This document shows positions 1-6,953 of a stretch of DNA of 10,536 nt, in pieces (positions within the stretch are counted from its first letter, which is position 1; each line of letters opens with the position of its first letter). The notes under the pieces are model-generated. The model ran no database searches. It was not told where the DNA came from and saw nothing but the letters and a program-made list of their open reading frames with translations. Origin of the DNA: Dehalococcoidia bacterium (GTDB taxonomy: Bacteria; Chloroflexota; Dehalococcoidia; GIF9; UBA5629); NCBI GenBank assembly GCA_028715025.1, contig JAQTLG010000029.1, forward strand, positions 1-10,536, written 5' to 3'. Made by a program: the position numbers and the translations under genes.

Positions 1-1340
1 TAAATCGACTGGGAGCGAATACGGAAGCTGATATTGGTATAGTTGCCGCCACTTATATAATAAGGTACAGCGTTGACTGCTTCTATTAAATAATTAGTGT
101 TGTCAACACCGCCACCACCACCGCCGCCACCACTACTACCGGTTGTCGCCTCAAATAGATTGGCGTAACGGTTATAAGCCAGCTGCTTGTCCCCCTCGAA
201 GAGCCAGACCAAAACATCCTTACCGCAGACAGCCCCTTTAACCTCGATCTCCTTGACCAGGTACTGCGTTGCGCCCGGCTGGATAGTGATGCTGGGAAGA
301 CTGGCAAACTCCTCGATGGTATCACCCGGGCCGACTGCTCCATGCTCACAGATGCGCATGCGCGGCGAAATAGTAACCGCCTGAGTTGAATCCGACTTGA
401 TCGGAATCGATAAACTGACCGTGCCGCCCACTGGGGCAGTGCGCGGTGTTGATGTCGCTGCCGAAACCAGTGTAATCCTGGTCGCCGGCGCAACAATATC
501 GAAACCTTTATCAAATTCATTAGGGTTTTTCGGTCCGGTCGACGGGGTTTTCAACCCGTTTTCTAATAAGGTAACCGTGATGACGCGCTTACCAATGTCC
601 GCATTGCTGGGCACCTGGTAGCTGAAATCATATTTAGCTTCGCCCTGGGCTGCGAGTTGAAAGGGGGGCGAGTCAAAAGCCGCAACTACGTTACCAGAAG
701 TCCATAGGCCACTTTTAGTCTTGATTTCCACATGCATCGTCAGTGTATGCGGCTGCAGCGATAGTGATTTTACGGGACAGGAGATGGCCATGACGCCACC
801 GGGAACCACTGACATCGGATTGCATACCGGCTCCAGTAACTGGAATCCGGTCACGACGCTCCGGGTATCGACGCCGAACACATTATCCCCCGTCCAGCTC
901 TTACCCACCATCTGGGCGTTGATCAGCGTGGTAATGCCGAGGGCGCGCATGGAAATCCCCTGCGCATTAGCCGGTCCGCCGGCAGTACCGGTGTGATTTA
1001 CCTTGGCCATATATGTTTGCCCGGGTGAAATAGTGGCGCGTACCGTCTTGGTTTCTATCAGGGCGCCTTCCATCCAGAGCGAGCCGGCCTGCTTGATTTC
1101 CACCTGGATATCCACGGTGACCTCTTTATCACTCACCGAGGTAACCGGTACGGTGATCACCGTTACTTCTCCCGGTTTAATGACAGCAGGGGAGGCAGTC
1201 GGCTGTCCCAGGCTGAATTCAACATTACTGGTGACCGGGCGGGTCCAGTACTTCCAGGCGATAAAGCCGGCTATGCCAGCCACCACCGTGACGGCGATCG
1301 CCTTTCCGGTATCAATCGGATTCTTTTTAATAGCCAACAT
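1..1340 (-). CDS. Membrane-anchored protein with three Ig-like repeats (partial, C-terminus missing)
   Basis: The frame is open from the ATG at 1340 to the left edge: 446 codons with no stop. The start is supported by AGAAGG eight bases upstream and overlaps the preceding gene by 14 bases. Residues 1-34 hold a basic tip and a membrane helix (about 14-29, then KYWTR). Three related beta-rich repeats follow, at about 39-160, 166-285 and 286-398; each begins with a strand and a PG or GG turn, and the first two also carry VEIK and GSLW or SGLW. A linker GSSGGGGGGGG (401-411) follows, then a further domain starting NYLIEAVNAVPYYISGG that leaves the window. The product is likely a long, anchored surface stalk or fibre. 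Function is not otherwise recognisable. Confidence 0.85.
   Translation of the reverse strand, partial: MLAIKKNPIDTGKAIAVTVVAGIAGFIAWKYWTRPVTSNVEFSLGQPTASPAVIKPGEVTVITVPVTSVSDKEVTVDIQVEIKQAGSLWMEGALIETKTVRATISPGQTYMAKVNHTGTAGGPANAQGISMRALGITTLINAQMVGKSWTGDNVFGVDTRSVVTGFQLLEPVCNPMSVVPGGVMAISCPVKSLSLQPHTLTMHVEIKTKSGLWTSGNVVAAFDSPPFQLAAQGEAKYDFSYQVPSNADIGKRVITVTLLENGLKTPSTGPKNPNEFDKGFDIVAPATRITLVSAATSTPRTAPVGGTVSLSIPIKSDSTQAVTISPRMRICEHGAVGPGDTIEEFASLPSITIQPGATQYLVKEIEVKGAVCGKDVLVWLFEGDKQLAYNRYANLFEATTGSSGGGGGGGGVDNTNYLIEAVNAVPYYISGGNYTNISFRIRSQSI
108..131 (-). repeat. Gly8 codon run (GGN repeat)
   Basis: Eight consecutive Gly codons (GGT and GGC mixed) follow two Ser codons in the partial surface gene. 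They form a flexible linker between the third repeat and the next domain. Because the codons are mixed, it is a low-complexity stretch rather than a pure microsatellite, but replication slippage could still change its length. Confidence 0.8.
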
Positions 1341-1629
1341 AGCCACCGCCTTCTATGGGACCGGCGTAATAACCTCGCTCGGCAGACCAGTACACCATTT
1401 CACCGGGTTGTAAACCGGATTCGACGCGCGCATAGGCATCATCGATCCACTGTTGATACGCCTCGGGCGTCAAGGCGACATTGGCGTCATCAAGTTGCTG
1501 CCTGGTTGCCGTAAAGGCATCCGGGGCGTGATCAATGAATTTATGCTTAATCAGAAAGAAGCCCCCCACCAGGACGGCCACTGCACCCAGTCCCCAATAC
1601 CATGCTGAATTTGGATTACGTTGTGCCAT
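1327..1629 (-). CDS. Small single-span membrane protein (100 aa)
   Basis: The ATG is preceded by GGAGGTAGGGGT. Residues about 8-27 form a membrane helix (WYWGLGAVAVLVGGFFLI) followed by basic KHK. The rest is soluble: a helical part (FTATRQQLDDANVALTPEAYQQWIDDAYARVESGL) and a Gly/Tyr-rich C-terminus (YYAGPIEGGGYVGY). I recognise no family. The last 14 bases overlap the start of the next, large gene, and the next gene's ribosome binding site lies within its end. It is probably part of a surface or membrane complex with its neighbours. Confidence 0.8.
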   Translation of the reverse strand: MAQRNPNSAWYWGLGAVAVLVGGFFLIKHKFIDHAPDAFTATRQQLDDANVALTPEAYQQWIDDAYARVESGLQPGEMVYWSAERGYYAGPIEGGGYVGY

Positions 1630-1633
1630 ACCC

Positions 1634-2074
1634 CTACCTCCGAATCACCCCTCGACTGGCCGCCAGTAATGCGACATCGGTCGTTTTTTTACCCGTATCA
1701 CTGGCAAAGAATAAGTACAAAAGTGCGGCAGCAGCAACGCCCCACACCCAGACGGGAACGCCGAACTGCGAAGCTTGGAAGATTTGCCAGCCTACCAATC
1801 CGGTTACCACCGCCGTCACGGCGCCGCCTATGATGAGCAGTGGCGCGATGGCCTTGCGGAACTTGATAACGACCACCCGGGCATCCTGGGTAACCGGAGC
1901 GAGTAGCAGGACGCCCTGGCTGCGAATAGCTTCTTCCAGGATAATCAGCTCCCGCTCGGTGAGGTCGTGGTCCACATAAAGCCGCAGCTCGCCAATATCA
2001 CCTTCGGCGAACCTGGATTCGTGAACCTCGATGCCCTGGACGTCGGCGCTTAATTGTTCCGCAACGAGTTCCAT
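1634..2074 (-). CDS. Two-helix membrane protein (146 aa)
   Basis: The start is the ATG of a TAATG overlap with the previous gene, helped by a GAGG site. Residues 1-70 are soluble and mixed charged, with an ERELIILEEAIRSQGV helix. Residues 75-98 (AIAPLLIIGG...) and 106-124 (GVPVWVWGVAAAALL...) are two membrane spans with a short loop, and the last 22 residues are basic (GKK, then SRGVIRR), suggesting a cytoplasmic end. I recognise no family. It lies four bases from the next small membrane protein gene, whose ribosome binding site is in its last codons. Confidence 0.8.
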   Translation of the reverse strand: MELVAEQLSADVQGIEVHESRFAEGDIGELRLYVDHDLTERELIILEEAIRSQGVLLLAPVTQDARVVVIKFRKAIAPLLIIGGAVTAVVTGLVGWQIFQASQFGVPVWVWGVAAAALLYLFFASDTGKKTTDVALLAASRGVIRR

Positions 2075-2325
2075 TATTTCCTCATCTCCAATGTGTGTAG
2101 ACGCCGCTCTATATCACAGCACTGACCGGTTAAGTTGATTAACTTATCTGAAACAGACTGGGGAACAGACGGGGTTGTGTTGGTCATATCGTTCAATTTT
2201 TGCACGATGTTGGATACCATGACTTCAAGTTTGGCCAAACGACTAGTATATGCAAACATGAATCCTGCTCCCGCGAGTAGCGCTCCTCCTAAAAAGCTTA
2301 ATATTGCGATGGCCCATTCTGGCAT
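2074..2325 (-). CDS. Small protein with one TM helix and coiled coil (83 aa)
   Basis: The ATG has AGGAGGG about nine bases upstream. An N-terminal membrane helix (residues about 4-26, with a Gly/Ala-rich core) is followed by a helical, probably coiled-coil region (SRLAKLEVMVSNIVQKL, 28-44), a short Thr/Pro/Ser linker and a second helix (65-83) with a CC pair at 69-70. This resembles small phage membrane proteins of holin or spanin-like type, but no lipoprotein box is present. It ends by a TAATG overlap with the next gene, so those two are coupled. Confidence 0.8.
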   Translation of the reverse strand: MPEWAIAILSFLGGALLAGAGFMFAYTSRLAKLEVMVSNIVQKLNDMTNTTPSVPQSVSDKLINLTGQCCDIERRLHTLEMRK

Positions 2326-2349
2326 AGGTCTAGCCCTCCTTTTCTCTCA

Positions 2350-4104
2350 TCACCACACCGCTATAGACCCCGCGGTAACCGGCACCCAGTTGCGTATTTG
2401 CCAGTCTTCTCCCCATTGGGCCGACGGATTCGGATGAGCGTACATACGAAAAGTTGGTTGGTATTGATCCATATATTCTTCGAACTGATAGTTCGATACT
2501 GGGCCATCAAGTTGCCTGGACCCGATAACATAATTCATCGAATTAGTTTTAAGGAGCATAATCTTAAAGGGAGCCACGTTACCCTGACAGCTAACACTGA
2601 TGGTATACTGGCCATCAGCCGCTGCCCCAACCGGTCCGTTGGCAATACAGGATACCGAACCGGTAAATTCATATGCCGAATCGGCAAATTCTCGAGGGTA
2701 GCGAAACTTGGTTGCCATCCATGCAGTGATATACTGCCCCGGTTCGAGATATATTTCGCATTCAATGCGGTCGCCAACGCTAAAATAAGTGCCTCCACTC
2801 GGTCGTTCCAGCACTGAACCGCGCACGGTGACGTTGGTACCCACGAAGAATCGCATGACGTCCTCGTAACCTGATATCGCCCGGGAACTCTCGAGGTTCA
2901 TACTAACCTGCCAGAGGCCATAATCGGCCCAGTCAAGTCTGGTGATGACGCCGGTAACCAGCGAGCGATTGACAAGGCGCGATAGGTCGGTGGCCGGGAA
3001 GGTACCCCAGATATAACCACCCAGGCGCGGCAGATCAACGAAATAAGGCCCGTGGACATAGCTGGGGGCGCCGTAAATCATAGTGCTGACGTTCAGGATA
3101 ACCTGGGGCGAGCTCGGCTTAAAGGTCATCGCAATTTGGGTTTCTTTGATTCCCACCGGCTGACCCGGTAGCCATTTCCTGGATGCAATATCAAACAAAT
3201 TAGCATCCCAGACCTCACCAGGGATGGGATGGTCAGCGAACGCCAGGCTGAAAGCGTCCGGGGCAATCGGGTTTAACTCGACGGCCACTGCGGGTACTGC
3301 GTTCCGCAAGTCGCAGGAGGCCACGTAGGGTTCGTACCCACTGGCTGTCACCGACAGGGTATACAGGATATTGAGTACGCCAGTGAATTGGAAGCTGCCG
3401 GCGGTGCCCACCAAGACCTCGTTATAAACCTGGACCGTTTGCCCCTGGGCATCAGTGCGATAACCGGTTAGCATTACCTTGGCGCCCACAACGGGACCGC
3501 GGCCGGCGGTATCCATTACTGATCCATTCAGGACGGCCGTCGGCGTTGGCGCGGACACCATGATAACGCTTCGGTCAAAATCCGCGGTGAGCACAACGTC
3601 GTTGTAAACCACGGTTTCATAATCAGATGAGGTCAGTACAATCTCATAGACACCCTCGGGTACCTGGACTTTCAGCATGCCCTCATAGCTGGTTTGACCG
3701 GTATAGCTGGCCGGGCCAGTCAGATTGACGGTTATACCGGCCAGGGGAGCATAAGTCACCGCATCCTTGACCGTCAACAGTACCTGGTGTTGCGGGACGG
3801 TAATAACGGCATCGTCACCGATGGACTTAACGACGGTGCCGTCAGGGCCTAGCACCTTGACGTTTATCCGGGCCGTCTGCCCGTCTGTAGAGCTATTAAA
3901 CATAAAAGACGAAGACTCGAGAGTGGCTGTCTCGTCAGCGGCAAATCCCTGAGTATTTGTCCAGTGTAAAATCGAATTATTGTTCAGGGTAACGTCTGCC
4001 ATAAAGGTATACGTGGCCGCGGTCAGCGCACCGAGCTTGGTGGCCCGGTTGTGCACCACAAACCGCACCTTGTACGATACCCCGGGTTTAACTTGAAAAG
4101 GCAT
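2350..4104 (-). CDS. Large multidomain beta protein with carboxypeptidase-regulatory-like domains (584 aa)
   Basis: The ATG follows AAGGGGGG. There is no signal peptide or transmembrane segment. Domains: residues about 1-104 are an Ig-like domain related to that of the preceding gene. Residues 107-188 and 190-278 are two carboxypeptidase-regulatory-like (PEGA-like) folds, seen as VLLTVKDAVTYAPLAGITV..., EGVYEIVLTSSDYE, and then VMDTAGRGPVVGAKVMLTG, YTLSVTASGYEPY. Residues about 280-584 are beta-rich, with many aromatics (for example YVHGPYFVDLPRLGGYIWG and YQFEEYMDQYQPTF), and unassigned. Such domains usually serve protein or carbohydrate binding on surfaces. This is the longest complete gene here and a good candidate for a spike or receptor-binding protein, by context and fold only. 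It ends with a double TGA TGA stop. Confidence 0.85.
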   Translation of the reverse strand: MPFQVKPGVSYKVRFVVHNRATKLGALTAATYTFMADVTLNNNSILHWTNTQGFAADETATLESSSFMFNSSTDGQTARINVKVLGPDGTVVKSIGDDAVITVPQHQVLLTVKDAVTYAPLAGITVNLTGPASYTGQTSYEGMLKVQVPEGVYEIVLTSSDYETVVYNDVVLTADFDRSVIMVSAPTPTAVLNGSVMDTAGRGPVVGAKVMLTGYRTDAQGQTVQVYNEVLVGTAGSFQFTGVLNILYTLSVTASGYEPYVASCDLRNAVPAVAVELNPIAPDAFSLAFADHPIPGEVWDANLFDIASRKWLPGQPVGIKETQIAMTFKPSSPQVILNVSTMIYGAPSYVHGPYFVDLPRLGGYIWGTFPATDLSRLVNRSLVTGVITRLDWADYGLWQVSMNLESSRAISGYEDVMRFFVGTNVTVRGSVLERPSGGTYFSVGDRIECEIYLEPGQYITAWMATKFRYPREFADSAYEFTGSVSCIANGPVGAAADGQYTISVSCQGNVAPFKIMLLKTNSMNYVIGSRQLDGPVSNYQFEEYMDQYQPTFRMYAHPNPSAQWGEDWQIRNWVPVTAGSIAVW

Positions 4105-4114
4105 CGCGCCCCCC

Positions 4115-4699
4115 TTATGAAAACGACAGGTCTACGTCGTAGACTATCTGAGCAGCGGTGACCTGCATTTCGTTGCTGATATCCTTATGGCTACCGTCGG
4201 GGAATATTACCCTGACCGAAATCAGCCCGATATAACCGCCGGTATTCATCGGGACGCTAAATGGCAGGCTAAACGCCTGTGAGCCATTCTCTGCCATGGA
4301 TACCTGTTTGTAACCCTCACCGCTGACGCCGTTGTAAAAATCAACGCGCACCTCGGTGCTGCCCGGATGATGAATATATGCAATGGTCGAAACCGCTAAA
4401 TTTAACGGGACGGGAATCTTGGTTATGCCGTCCGACAACAGCTTGTAGCTGCGGTTAGCAACATTTAATTCAATGGAGTATGATTCGCCTTCCGCCAGCG
4501 GAAACGGCGAATTATGCGGCACTGGATTCCCGCTGGAATCTACAATGCCCACCGAAACGCTGGCCGAGGCAGTCTCTTCTTCCTGTCCGGCAGGAGGGGG
4601 ATTGGCGCTTTTGCGCGTCAATAGATAAACACCCCCCGCCACCGCTGCCAGGCCTAAAGCTATAAGGCCCTTCTTTTCACCTTGTGTTTTACTATTCAT
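4115..4699 (-). CDS. Membrane-anchored Ig-like surface protein (194 aa)
   Basis: The ATG at 4699 follows AGGAGGGGG. A short polar N-terminus (MNSKTQGEKK) is followed by a transmembrane helix (residues about 11-28), a basic stop (RK), a Pro/Glu-rich linker (31-44) and one beta-rich domain (45-194). The domain carries GESYSIELNVANRSYKL (71-87), which mirrors GVSYKVRFVVHNRATKL in the next gene's N-terminal domain, so the two domains are probably related. The product is likely a virion or cell-surface protein tethered by its N-terminus. There is no Lys/Arg-hydrophobic-Ala-x-Ala cleavage signal, so an uncleaved anchor is more likely than secretion. It is separated by ten bases from the large gene downstream. 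Confidence 0.82.
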   Translation of the reverse strand: MNSKTQGEKKGLIALGLAAVAGGVYLLTRKSANPPPAGQEEETASASVSVGIVDSSGNPVPHNSPFPLAEGESYSIELNVANRSYKLLSDGITKIPVPLNLAVSTIAYIHHPGSTEVRVDFYNGVSGEGYKQVSMAENGSQAFSLPFSVPMNTGGYIGLISVRVIFPDGSHKDISNEMQVTAAQIVYDVDLSFS

Positions 4700-4728
4700 A
4701 TCCCCCTCCTGCCGTAATCAGGCAACGA

Positions 4729-5022
4729 TTATTTTGGTGTTAGACGATTAACGAATTGGTGTAAGTATTCGGCACCGCGACCGACCAGGGCACCGGTAAG
4801 GATTTGACCGATGATACTGGCGGGTAAACCGAATTGTGTGAGCAGATCGACTTCGAAACAGATACATAGCACGACACCCACGAGTAAACCGGCAGCCATG
4901 ATGACCTTTGGCCGCACGGCATCACTCAGCGGGGCCCACCAGATACCCAGTACATACTCGAGAAGAGCTTCCACCAACCAGGCCAGGAGTATCGGGATGG
5001 CCAGAAAACCGAGATTTTCCAT
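4729..5022 (-). CDS. Holin-like small membrane protein (97 aa)
   Basis: The ATG has a strong AGGAGG site upstream. Hydrophobic segments are at about residues 5-25, 39-57 and, weaker, 66-82, with a conserved-looking ending GRGAEYLHQFVNRL. Two or three membrane spans in fewer than 100 residues, together with the GRGAEYLH motif, resemble holin-family proteins of Gram-positive phages, which make pores for cell exit. That resemblance is from memory of the family's look and not from a search. No endolysin gene is visible nearby, which weakens the holin reading; a structural membrane protein is the main alternative. Confidence 0.75.
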   Translation of the reverse strand: MENLGFLAIPILLAWLVEALLEYVLGIWWAPLSDAVRPKVIMAAGLLVGVVLCICFEVDLLTQFGLPASIIGQILTGALVGRGAEYLHQFVNRLTPK

Positions 5023-5033
5023 GATTTAACCTC

Positions 5034-5501
5034 CTATATTAAAATTGCCCGGAGCACTCCGGATATCATTGCCGGACGAATTCTGCACGGGTCCTTAGCA
5101 CAAATCGGATTGTCACCCTTGGTTTCGCAATACCAGCCGTTTTCATCCGTACCAATGTTGATAATGCGATGAAAACCGCCCTTGAAATTCTGATTAGGAT
5201 ACGGGAGTGGTTCCAGCACTGCATAATTAATGACGTCGCCGACAACCAGATCGGCATATTCCACCGGTTCGAGTAATACCAGCATGCCGTCATCAACGTA
5301 TGGTTCCATGCTGTTAGACGGGGCTACCCCGCAAATGAAGCTGCCGGTCTTGAAACCGGATACTTTTAAATACATTGATGACTGCTCGTCACCGGTAAAC
5401 TCCACGGAGTTGCCGGTAATGCGCACCTTCGGACTGGGCAGCTCGTATGGCGGCTGTAGCGGCGGCTTACAAAAGATCAAATTCTTCAGCCAGTCAAACA
5501 T
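5034..5501 (-). CDS. S26B-type (SipW/archaeal-like) signal peptidase-family serine peptidase (155 aa)
   Basis: Signature motifs are in the right order: SNSMEP (Ser64 as nucleophile in the S-M-x-P box), GDVINY (88-93), FHRI (His111, where bacterial type I enzymes have Lys) and TKGDNP (127-132) followed by KDP (136-138). A Ser/His pair with this GD box is the hallmark of family S26B, which includes archaeal and ER signal peptidases and Bacillus SipW. Unusually, no clear transmembrane anchor is present; the N-terminus MFDWLKNLIF is only a short amphipathic stretch that may rest on a membrane. The protein begins by a TAATG overlap and has only a weak GGAG site, so it probably depends on coupling. 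Inside a virion-type cluster it may process a structural or surface protein. Confidence 0.88.
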   Translation of the reverse strand: MFDWLKNLIFCKPPLQPPYELPSPKVRITGNSVEFTGDEQSSMYLKVSGFKTGSFICGVAPSNSMEPYVDDGMLVLLEPVEYADLVVGDVINYAVLEPLPYPNQNFKGGFHRIINIGTDENGWYCETKGDNPICAKDPCRIRPAMISGVLRAILI

Positions 5502-5911
5502 TAGTCTTGCTCCACAATCCAGTTGACGCCGTCATTCGCTGAATCGGCGCCGATCCACACCTCGTCTACCGTGCGAATGCGCAACTTAACCGTTTCATTG
5601 GCATCCAGGTAAAAGCTGTTTTTGGTGTTTTCTGCCAGGGCTTTGTTTCGGGCGATATAAATCATGCCGCCATTACCGCTTAATGCTTTGAGCAGCAGGT
5701 AGCACCCCTTGGGAATCTTAACTCCCTTGGCTAATTGCACCGCCGCGGTAATAGTGGGAACCAGGGTACGCTGGGCAACAAAGGTCCGGTGATTCAGTTG
5801 GCTTTCGTCAACTATTTCCGTTTTTTCTATTGCCGCATCCGGTACCATGGTTTGAGAATTATTTGGGATCCCCGAATCAACCACAGTTACTGTTCCTGTT
5901 GGTATTGGCAT
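5501..5911 (-). CDS. Small beta-type putative virion protein (136 aa)
   Basis: The ATG is nine bases after the preceding stop, with a GAGGTG site. After a polar N-terminal third come VPTITAAVQL (51-60), IPKGCYLLLKAL (66-77), NGGMIYIARNKA (80-91), FYLDANETVKLRIR (100-113) and VWIGADSANDGVNWIVEQD (118-136). This pattern of a proline-glycine turn, an IYI strand and a C-terminal 'W' strand resembles small phage proteins that form beta-sandwich decorations. No signal or membrane segment is visible. The last base of the stop region is shared with the next start (TAATG), so the peptidase gene is translationally coupled to it. Confidence 0.8.
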   Translation of the reverse strand: MPIPTGTVTVVDSGIPNNSQTMVPDAAIEKTEIVDESQLNHRTFVAQRTLVPTITAAVQLAKGVKIPKGCYLLLKALSGNGGMIYIARNKALAENTKNSFYLDANETVKLRIRTVDEVWIGADSANDGVNWIVEQD

Positions 5912-5920
5912 AATTCACCT

Positions 5921-6580
5921 CTACGCATTTTTCTTTCTTCGCGCCATAACGACATAAGGTTTGCTGCATTTCCTGCAAATCACATTCGCCGTCGAAACAG
6001 GCTCTTCCTGGGTGTGCCCGCAATAAGGACACCCGGTGGTTTTTACAACCGGGAACGGTGGTGTGTTCATTGCCTCTAGAATCGCTGAGAAATGAAAGGC
6101 TCCACTGAGCGGATTGGCCGCCAGATTGGTAATTTGCAGGTCCACGGTATGAGCTGTGGTAAAATCCGGGTCCAGCATAGCAATGTCATAAGTAGTTACA
6201 CCGTTCCAGTACCAGTTTTCCCAGGCCTCAGACATGCCTTCGCCGGCCACCAGTAAGGTATCAAAATACAGTAATAATTCGCATCGCTGATCGGTATTCC
6301 AGTCTTTCATGATCATGATCAGGTTATATCCGGCCGGAACCGTGAATGGCGTGGCCACCCCGGTATCAACATCATAAATATGGGCCATCGTAGTAGCGGC
6401 CAGGCGATCCTGCACCCAGGGAATAAGATACGGATGAGCCACGGCGTCGGTAAAAACAACAGCGAAATCACATAGCTGCTGCGTGGCCGTCAAATGAACG
6501 CCGGCGCGGGACTTGGCCCCCGCTACTTCCAGACTAAAGTCCGGTCGCCCCGTACCCTTATTGGCCACCGAGGTTGTCAT
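5921..6580 (-). CDS. Beta-rich protein with C-terminal zinc ribbon (219 aa)
   Basis: The ATG overlaps the preceding stop as ATGA, with a GAGGGGG site inside the upstream gene. Residues about 1-180 look like a beta-sandwich (for example VPAGYNLIMIMKDW, CELLLYFDTLLVAG, LQITNLAANPLSG). The last 36 residues form a zinc-ribbon-like module, CPYCGH then CRKCSKPYVV, with the four Cys at about 184, 187, 202 and 205 (CxxC-14-CxxC), ending in a basic tail ARRKKNA. The tail could bind metal and nucleic acid or stabilise a subunit contact. I do not recognise the main domain. A virion protein with an inward-facing basic tail is one possibility, stated as inference. Confidence 0.8.
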   Translation of the reverse strand: MTTSVANKGTGRPDFSLEVAGAKSRAGVHLTATQQLCDFAVVFTDAVAHPYLIPWVQDRLAATTMAHIYDVDTGVATPFTVPAGYNLIMIMKDWNTDQRCELLLYFDTLLVAGEGMSEAWENWYWNGVTTYDIAMLDPDFTTAHTVDLQITNLAANPLSGAFHFSAILEAMNTPPFPVVKTTGCPYCGHTQEEPVSTANVICRKCSKPYVVMARRKKNA

Positions 6581-6912
6581 TTACTAACCCCCTCACGGAT
6601 GGTTAAAATAATAATAATGCGATGATCGTATGCGGAGTCGCCATTGTTAATCTCGGCCCAGATCTCTTCACCTTTGGGCACCGCTTCCTCAACATCAAAT
6701 GCAGGATGAGCATCATCGAGCGCAATGTAACCTTTATGAGGAAAGCAGCGTTCTGATCCGTGTCCGACAGCGACATCTACCAGGCTTTGACAGCCGGCAG
6801 GATACTGAAAATAGACATTGATTATCGTACCGTCAAAAGGACAGGACTCCTTGAATGTGTCGCCTGTCAACGGTTCCAAGGTTTCATCAAAGACGATCTG
6901 GTGCGTCCGCAT
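6577..6912 (-). CDS. Small beta-type putative virion protein (111 aa)
   Basis: The ATG at 6912 has AGGAG five bases upstream, directly after a GC-rich hairpin. The protein consists of short hydrophobic strands and turns (GTIINVYFQYPAGCQSLVDVAVGHG, then GYIALDDAHPAFDV, then HRIIIILTIREG), as in small beta-sandwich virion proteins. Cys residues occur at SCPFD, GCQS and RCFP. No membrane segment is visible, although the last strand is very hydrophobic (IIIILTI). The end overlaps the next gene by the four bases ATGA, so the two are probably translationally coupled. Function is unrecognised; a decoration or shell component is plausible from context. Confidence 0.78.
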   Translation of the reverse strand: MRTHQIVFDETLEPLTGDTFKESCPFDGTIINVYFQYPAGCQSLVDVAVGHGSERCFPHKGYIALDDAHPAFDVEEAVPKGEEIWAEINNGDSAYDHRIIIILTIREGVSK

Positions 6913-6922
6913 ATGAACTCCT

Positions 6923-6946
6923 GGGGCCTCCCTTTCGAGAGGCCCC
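6923..6946 (-). other. GC-rich 8-bp hairpin touching an RBS
   Basis: GGGGCCTC (6923-6930) and GAGGCCCC (6939-6946) form a perfect 8-bp stem with an eight-base loop in the 41-base gap between the 174- and 111-residue genes. In the transcript the stem is followed directly by AGGAG (complement of 6918-6922), the ribosome binding site, and then the ATG at 6912. There is no U-run, so it is not an intrinsic terminator. It may set translation of the next gene or protect the message from degradation. Confidence 0.65.
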
Positions 6947-6953
6947 TAGAAAG

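Noticed and set aside
354..363. Palindrome GCGCATGCGC, also at 7254-7263
   Set aside because: Both copies encode an RMR tripeptide within genes, so the repeat reflects similar codon choice and not a binding site.
86..520. Minus-strand open frame of 144 codons within the left-edge gene
   Set aside because: It is Arg/Ser-rich, lacks a ribosome binding site and lies in another frame of the larger open frame 1-1340, which has a convincing start, membrane helix and repeats.
1003..1413. Plus-strand open frames over the window, for example 1003-1413, 1602-1979 and 9579-10259
   Set aside because: All lie opposite well-supported minus-strand genes and give low-complexity or irregular peptides without start signals; they are explained by codon bias on the complementary strand.
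4640..4699. Archaeal class III (pilin-type) signal sequence KKG|LIALG in the 194-residue protein
   Set aside because: The motif loosely fits but the usual glutamate near +5 is absent, no pilus assembly genes are present, and a plain N-terminal membrane anchor explains the segment.
4702..4725. Small TGCC/GGCA hairpin ahead of the 194-residue gene
   Set aside because: Only four base pairs with a seven-base loop; this is expected by chance at this base composition.
6310..6321. 12-bp palindrome TGATCATGATCA
   Set aside because: It lies inside the coding region for LIMIMKDW and follows from the codons used; there is no second copy or gap context to suggest a site.
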